Source: Salvelinus alpinus
Lineage: Eukaryota; Chordata; Actinopteri; Salmoniformes; Salmonidae
Assembly: GCF_045679555.1 (NCBI RefSeq)
Contig: NC_092091.1
Coordinates: 68,693,314-68,757,313, forward strand
Direction of reading: 5' to 3'
DNA: 64,000 bases
The notes beneath the pieces are model-generated. The model did not search any database. It was not told the DNA's origin and worked only from the letters and a program-made list of their open reading frames with translations. Every line of letters starts with the position of its first letter. Position 1 is the first letter of the stretch. A program made the translations under genes and the position numbers. Below, piece after piece: positions 53,627 to 64,000 of this stretch.

Positions 53627-53893
53627 CTGCCATTTCAAATGCAGCTTTTGAGATTGCCATTTTCAAGCCCCTCACTGTGAAGTTCTTCAGGTCATTGTGT
53701 TCCCTCTGTAGAAGAAGAAGAGAGGCAGGTGGGTTTGGAGAGAAGCAGGGGGTTGAGAGATACTGATCAGGTTCTATGTATTTGGGTTAATGACTCGAAG
53801 CGGGGAAAGACACACATTCAAATAGAGCCTTGGAGCAGAACGATGTCAACTCGGCTCTCCACAGCTGAACCAATGGAGAGAGCCTTGTTGGAG

Positions 53894-54032
53894 CTGGGTC
53901 GTGTTCATAAGGGAATACTGTAGCGAAACGTTGTGCAACGGAAAACAAAAATGAGTGATTTTATTGGATAAGTCCAGCTCCCTGTTTTTACTCTGTTTTT
54001 TTCCATTGCGTGCACTTATGAACACCACCCAG
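53894..54032. mobile_element. complete MITE of the GTGTTCAT family
   Basis: CTGGGTCGTGTTCAT at the left faces ATGAACACCACCCAG at the right. The inner AACGTTGTGCAACGGAAAAC and TTTTCCATTGCG also pair. Partial copies lie at 1222-1306 and 55838-55925. Confidence 0.75.
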
Positions 54033-54719
54033 AGCCAACCAATGATCAACGTCCCATCATCCATTCCAACATGGCTCATCAAGCCTGTTCTCACTGGCTC
54101 AAAACTGACAGGCAGTTGGCTGACACTATCAGGTACACCCAACAGGCTCCTACTGAGGGGTAGTAGAGAGCTACTGTCTCTGACTGCTACTGACAGGGAT
54201 GGGATATGGCTGTTGGCTGTTGCTTTCTCTTTCTGTTGAGGACACAGATGTTGCCCAGAGCAAGAGTTGAGAGAAGATAGGCCCAGTCTGATAGGACCGT
54301 TGTGTTGTTTGTGTAAATATACACGTAGGACCTGGTAGACACATTCCTGCTTTCTGTCTTGACATGCATTGAGATATTTCACTGTTTGGGATTGTGTGTT
54401 GGCTTTTGTTCATTTGAGGTAAAAACATTTGTCAGCAGTCTCAATGCATTATTTCCACTAGTGTAGTTCATCTAGGAAGCTAGCTGTTGGCAGTGCAGCT
54501 GCCGGGATATGGCATTATCAGTGTGAGCCATCTGTGTTGGGCCAGGCTGGTTGGGTTCATTCACTCACCTGAAAAGGTTAACGAAGCTCTCGTCAGGTAG
54601 AGAATCCTGACTGGTGTGACCGCACGGCGCTCTAAACGCTCACCCGGGGGGTAGAAGATGAAAGGGCCACACGTAAACAGAGACTGAGACGAGCTGAAGG
54701 ATGGGAAATCTTATTCCCT

Positions 54720-55001
54720 GTTTCTCGCTTTCTTTTTCTCTATCTCTCGGAGTCTCCTCTCTCTTTCTGTTCCTACTTCTCTCTATTTCCCCCTCTCTCT
54801 TTCTCTTTCTCTCTCTCTTTCCATCTCTCTTTCCCCCCTCTCTCTTTCTCTCTCTCTCTTTCCATCTCTCTTTTCCCCCCTCTCTTTCTCTCCCCCTCTC
54901 TTTCCTTTTCTTTCTTTCTTTCTCTCTCACCTTCTTTCCCTCTCTTGCCCATCTCTCTCTCTTTACCCCTCTCTCTCTCTTCCCCTCTCTCCCCCTCTCT
55001 G
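54720..55001. repeat. homopyrimidine tract of about 280 bp
   Basis: The plus strand is almost wholly C and T (CTCTCTTT, CCCCCTCTC and similar), with a few A/G interruptions. It produces spurious open frames on both strands. Confidence 0.92.
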
Positions 55002-55392
55002 CTTCTGTTGAGGCCAACCAGCCACCACCACTAAAGCCACACCCGCACCAACCAACCACTGGCCTGCCTGGCTCCCAGTGTGTTATTTTTACCTCTTTCC
55101 CCCACAATGACGTCACTCTGTTTTCCTCGTTGCCTTATATATTTTTACTGACACCATCTATATCGCCAGAAAAAACTCACTTCCATCCAAACACAGAGAG
55201 GGATGATGTCATTAAGCCATAGGTCATTTCCAGGTGACACAACAGCCCATATCCTTTGGGCTCCAGATAGCGGTTGCTTTTAGGCACAGATCTAGGATCA
55301 GTTTACACTCAGCAAACCTTTAACTTTAACCATTGGAAATAAAAATGCTAAACTGACCTTAGACCAGTGTTTGAGGAGCCACTACATACTAC

Positions 55393-55531
55393 TCCTATTT
55401 AAATTTTTGTAATTTAGCAGATGCTCTTATCCAGAGCAATTAGGGTTAAGTGCCTTGCTCACGGGCACGCAGGCAGATTTCTCACCCAGTCAGCACGGGT
55501 TTCGAACCAGCGACCTTTCGGTTTACTCTCA
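55393..55531 (-). mobile_element. SINE-like repeat with B-box
   Basis: On the minus strand it has GGTTCGAAACCCGTGCTGAC, a tRNA-like B-box, and ends near TTGCTCTGGATAAGAGCATC. It matches a dispersed fish repeat. Confidence 0.6.
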
Positions 55532-56563
55532 TCATACCCTAACCTTGACCATTTGAGGGAAACACTGACCTAAGATCAGCGTCTATAGGGGCAGCTTCAT
55601 CCTGCTCACTGTTTTGGTCCTGTACTGTTACTGTACTGTAACCTCAGGTCCACCAGCCTCTCCTCTAATTCATAAATAATGACCATGCAGCAGTAATAGA
55701 CATGCAGGCAGACAGACATGTTGGCTAGCCAGGCTGGGTCCCAGACGTTCTTCCACACAGGCACTTAGCCTAGCATTCACACAGATGACTTATCCACTAG
55801 CTGGAGGGCTGGGTTGGCTTTAACAGGCATTAAAACAGACTGAAACAGGGAGGGACTACCTGGTCCAACAAGAAACACTCTTTTTAGCTTCCCGTTGAAA
55901 ATGTTTTAAAACGTTTTCCCTAATGGATAGGATCCTGAAGTGCAGGCTGAAGAGAGGCGGATGGACTAACAAGAGGCTTACGGTTTGGGGGAGGTCTAAT
56001 AGTGATTATCTTGCTCTTCACTTTACTAAACGGTTCCAATCCCCCGTGGTGGTTGACAGTGTTAGGGTGCAGCTTTACAATAGGTCCATCTATCCTGTCA
56101 CCGTGCAGAATGTCAATTAAAGTGGGCAGCTTGCCATTTTGACTCTAATAACTGTTATGTGGTGGCCTGCTTTTCAGAGATGTTTTTTTTAAATGTCTGG
56201 TTGACATAGATGGATCTCTCACACTCTGGTAAGATTGGGCTAAAGTGCTGTCTCTTTAAGGCATATATCTAGTTCTGTATCTGTGTTTTGTTGTACGCGG
56301 GTCCAACAATCAACAACCTTGTTAAAGGCACCATTAAATTAACTTTGATGAACAGGCAATTCTCCTTCATTGACCCTTCTTCCTCTCTCTCCCCCTCTCC
56401 TCCCTCTCCCTCCTTCTCCCCTCCTCCATCTCTCTCTCCCTACTTCTCCCCTCCTCTGCCTTGTCTCCCGCTCTGCCTAATGTGTTTGTGTAGTAATGTA
56501 TGATGTTGATCCAAAAAACAGGATTATACATTTTCTCTCGCTCTCTTGCTCTCTCCATCCTAG
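55532..56563. other. sequence upstream of the coronin first coding exon
   Basis: It holds a partial MITE at 55838-55925 and a CT-rich tract at about 56376-56470. No exon is recognised. Confidence 0.4.
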
Positions 56564-59648
<3,085 letters not shown>

Positions 59649-59698
59649 GTAACACACAACACACACACTAACCCTCAGATACACAAGCTCATGTATAC

Positions 59699-61055
<1,357 letters not shown>

Positions 61056-61204
61056 AGACCCATATACCCTCACAGCTACTCCAGCTAACCAGGAAATAGC
61101 GTTGGCAGGAATAATCTATCAATGTTGAAATGCAGCCAAACGGGTCACCACATTCTACTGCAGCTTAATCTGCTTGGCAAAGTGCAACAGTAAGCATCAC
61201 GATT

Positions 61205-61430
61205 TTTATTTTATTTAAGCTTTATTTAACTAGGCAAGTCATTTAAGAACAAAATCTTATTTACAATGACGGCCTACCCCAGCCAAACCCTAACGACGCT
61301 TGGCTAATTGTGCGCCGCCCTATGGGACTCCCTATCACGCCTGGTTATGATACAGCCTGGAATCGAACCAGGGTCTGTAGTGACGCCTCTAGAACTGAGA
61401 TGCAGTGCCTTGGACCGGAGCCCAAATCGA
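61205..61430 (-). mobile_element. tRNA-derived SINE
   Basis: Read on the minus strand, it has a head with GGTCCAAGGCACTGCATCTC, a B-box GGTTCGATTCCAGGC and a tail GACTTGCCTAGTTAAATAAA. The head differs from the HpaI copies while the tail is shared. Confidence 0.8.
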
Positions 61431-61575
61431 TCACTGTCTATCTGCCACACATGAACATTGCTCTTTGTTGACCTTTAAAGATTCCGTGGCAATCTGTTGA
61501 GCTCCTCAGTACTTGAATATTAGACGCCCATGTAGGAATTTACAGTATAAGAATGCAAGTAAAATGTGTTGGAAA

Positions 61576-64000
61576 TAGGGCTGTTACGGTGACCGTTTTA
61601 CCGCACCGGCGATCACGAGTCATGACGGCTGTCAAATTCCATGTGACCTTTTTAGTCATGGTAATTAGGCTTCTCCAAGCTCTGATGCTGCTGATGGTCA
61701 TTAGTAGCCTACCAAACTTGACAACTGCCTGGTACTCGGCACTCTATTGTTTGTCTAATCACTCAGACGTCAATGCAAATGTATTCGAAAATCTAATCAA
61801 ACACTTCATGAGAGCCCATGAGCTTATGTTGCGCAACATTTCCATAGGCTATGCAATTGCGTGAGAAAACAAGATTGATGGCCTCTATTTAATAGAGGAG
61901 GATCCCATCAGCTTTCTATAGGCTAGGCCTACTATATTTATTTCTCAACTTTCCTAATATTAAGCACATTGCTTCTCTTTACAACAGGAGTATAGCCTAC
62001 CTGGCTGGCATGAAAATTAACCACGGGAAAAGCGTCCTCCATTCGCTATTTAAGTGCATAGATTACATATTTTCTTCCGGTACAGGTAAAGACACAATTA
62101 AATCAATAGTGTGATGGGTGACAATATTAGCCTATCACTTGTCAATGATGCCCAGCGTAAGGCAAGAAACAGCACTTTTTGAAATCCTAGTCGCACACCT
62201 CATGTAGCCTAGCCCATAGACCTATATGTTTTGATACAGTTTGTATCACACCTCATGTAGCCTAGCCCATAGACCTATATGTTTTGATACGGTTTGTATC
62301 ACACCTCATGTAGCCTAGCCCATAGACCTATATGTTTTGATACAGTTTGTATCACACCTCATGTAGCCTAGCCCATAGACCTATATGTTTTGATACGGTT
62401 TGTATCACACCTCATGTAGCCTAGCCCATAGACCTATATGTTTTGATACGGTTTGTATCACACCTCATGTAGCCTAGCCCATAGACCTATATGTTTTGAT
62501 ACGGTTTGTATCACACCTCATGTAGCCTAGCCCATAGACCTATATGTTTTGATACGGTTTGTATCACACCTCATGTAGCCTAGCCCATAGACCTATATGT
62601 TTTGATACGATTTGTATCACACCTCATGTAGTCTAGCCCATAGACCTATATGTTTTGATAAGGTTTGTATCACACCTCATGTAGCCTAGCCCATAGACCT
62701 ATATGTTTTGATAAGGTTTGTATCACACCTCATGTAGCCTAGCCCATAGACCTATATGTTTTGATACGGTTTGTATCACACCTCATGTAGCCTAGCCCAT
62801 AGGCCTATATGTTTTAATAAGGTTAGTATCACATCTCATGTAGCCTAGCCCATAGACCTATATGTTTTGATACGGTTTGTATCACACCTCATGTAGCCTA
62901 GCCCATAGACCTATATGTTTTGATACGGTTTGTATCACACCTCATGTAGCCTAGCCCATAGACCTATATGTTTTGATACGGTTTGTATCACACCTCATGT
63001 AGCCTAGCCCATAGACCTATATGTTTTGATACGGTTTGTATCACACCTCATGTAGCCTAGCCCATAGACCTATATGTTTTGATACGGTTTGTATCACACC
63101 TCATGTAGCCTAGCCCATAGACCTATATGTTTTGATACGGTTTGTATCACACCTCATGTAGCCTAGCCCATAGACCTATATGTTTTGATACGGTTTGTAT
63201 CACACCTCATGTAGCCTAGCCCATAGACCTATATGTTTTGATACGGTTTGTATCACACCTCATGTAGCCTAGCCCATAGACCTATATGTTTTGATACGGT
63301 TTGTATCACACCTCATGAAGCCTAGCCCATAGACCTATATGTTTTGATAAGGTTTGTATCGCACCTCATGTAGCCTAGCCCATAGACCTATATGTTTTGA
63401 TACGGTTTGTATCACACCTCATGTAGCCTAGCCCATAGACCTATATGTTTTGATAAGGTTTGTATCACACCTCATGTAGCCTAGTCCATAGACCTATATG
63501 TTTTGATAAGGTTTGTATCACACCTCATGTAGCCTAGCCCATAGACCTATATGTTTTGATAAGGTTTGTATCACAACTGAAGTGGCCAAATAACTTCTTA
63601 AAATGAAGCTCATTAATCCACTTTTCACCATAAAAATGCACCTTTATAATAAAACGTGCATAATCGCATTTGTGGTCACTTTTGAGAATGGTGTTTTCTT
63701 GCTGATGGAACATTTGCGCTTACAGCCTACTGCCGTGTGTGCGTTGCTGTGCTTATAATGTGAAGAAATAGTTTAATAGTTTATCAACTTTTTAAGCTAA
63801 ATGTTATCATCTGTTGCATCAGGCTCATTGCTTAAAATAGTTTTTTTTTATGCTAGTGGTTGTATTAATTTGGGATCTATTGCATCCCACAACTGTCCCA
63901 GACTATGTTTGGAATATTTATTTCTTGCACAGAGTAGAATAGGTCAACTTGTGTACTATGGGGGATAGTAGATTGACATAGGCTAGTGCTTTTGCTGTTC
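61576..64000. mobile_element. hAT-like element, left end to beyond the window
   Basis: It begins near TAGGGCTGTTACGGTGACCG, a terminus I recognise from a high-copy fish hAT-like element. The body continues through CATGAGAGCCCATGAGCTTA and past the minisatellite to the window edge. No transposase frame is seen. The right end and target duplication are not visible. Confidence 0.6.
62193..63573. repeat. minisatellite, 53-bp unit, about 26 copies
   Basis: The unit starts CACACCTCATGTAGCCTAGC and ends TTGATACGGTTTGTAT. Copies are highly uniform; the commonest variant replaces TACGG by TAAGG. Each standard unit carries a TGATAC-GGTTT-GTATCA hairpin. Confidence 0.97.

Noticed and set aside
53846-54382. 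178-codon minus-strand frame
   Set aside because: It runs through a MITE with inverted ends and has no recognisable domain or signal peptide.
54640-55222. Long frames on both strands rich in Arg/Glu/Lys or Ser/Leu/Phe
   Set aside because: They are translations of a homopurine/homopyrimidine tract.

Overview
The window is vertebrate nuclear DNA from a salmonid-type fish (Salmo, Oncorhynchus or a relative; the species cannot be fixed from sequence alone). The evidence is spliced genes with GT-AG introns, abundant (CA)n arrays, tRNA-derived SINEs of the HpaI type, a 5S-rRNA-derived SINE, salmonid-style non-LTR retrotransposon 3' ends, and Tc1-like transposons including a decayed member of the Sleeping Beauty group. 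There is no bacterial or viral gene set. Most of the longer open frames are repeats or chance.

Layout. (1) 1-1838: a possible end of an upstream transcript, then a TIR element at 452-1119. (2) 1839-3016, minus strand: a two-exon gene for a 180-residue secreted proline-rich protein that I could not identify. (3) 3983-21648, plus strand: a complete uso1 gene (p115 vesicle-tethering factor), reconstructed here as 27 coding exons, 989 codons including stop, with three small phase-symmetric exons (12, 60 and 21 nt). Its 3' UTR runs to a tandem AATAAA near 22520. (4) 22546-56563: a 34-kb repeat-dominated interval with nested transposons (24979-28113 and 35815-38405), hAT-like elements, a 5.3-kb minisatellite with a 37-bp unit (41627-46950), a 22-bp minisatellite (about 49880-50650), long (GT)n arrays and a decayed LINE (50815-52600). 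(5) 56564-59648, plus strand: the first three recognisable coding exons of a coronin, best matching coro2a; the rest lies beyond the window. (6) 59649-64000: a decayed Tc1 copy, a SINE, and a hAT-like element carrying a 53-bp minisatellite of about 26 copies.

The genes do not form a pathway. Uso1 acts in ER-Golgi vesicle tethering, the coronin acts on actin, and the minus-strand gene is exported. The most interesting signals are where repeats meet splice sites: a donor inside a (GT)n array, a donor copied four times by tandem duplication, five identical branch-point-like units before one exon, and tetra- or dinucleotide arrays abutting two coronin acceptors. The layered transposon insertions also allow relative dating of the families. 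I found no convincing new defence or metabolic system.
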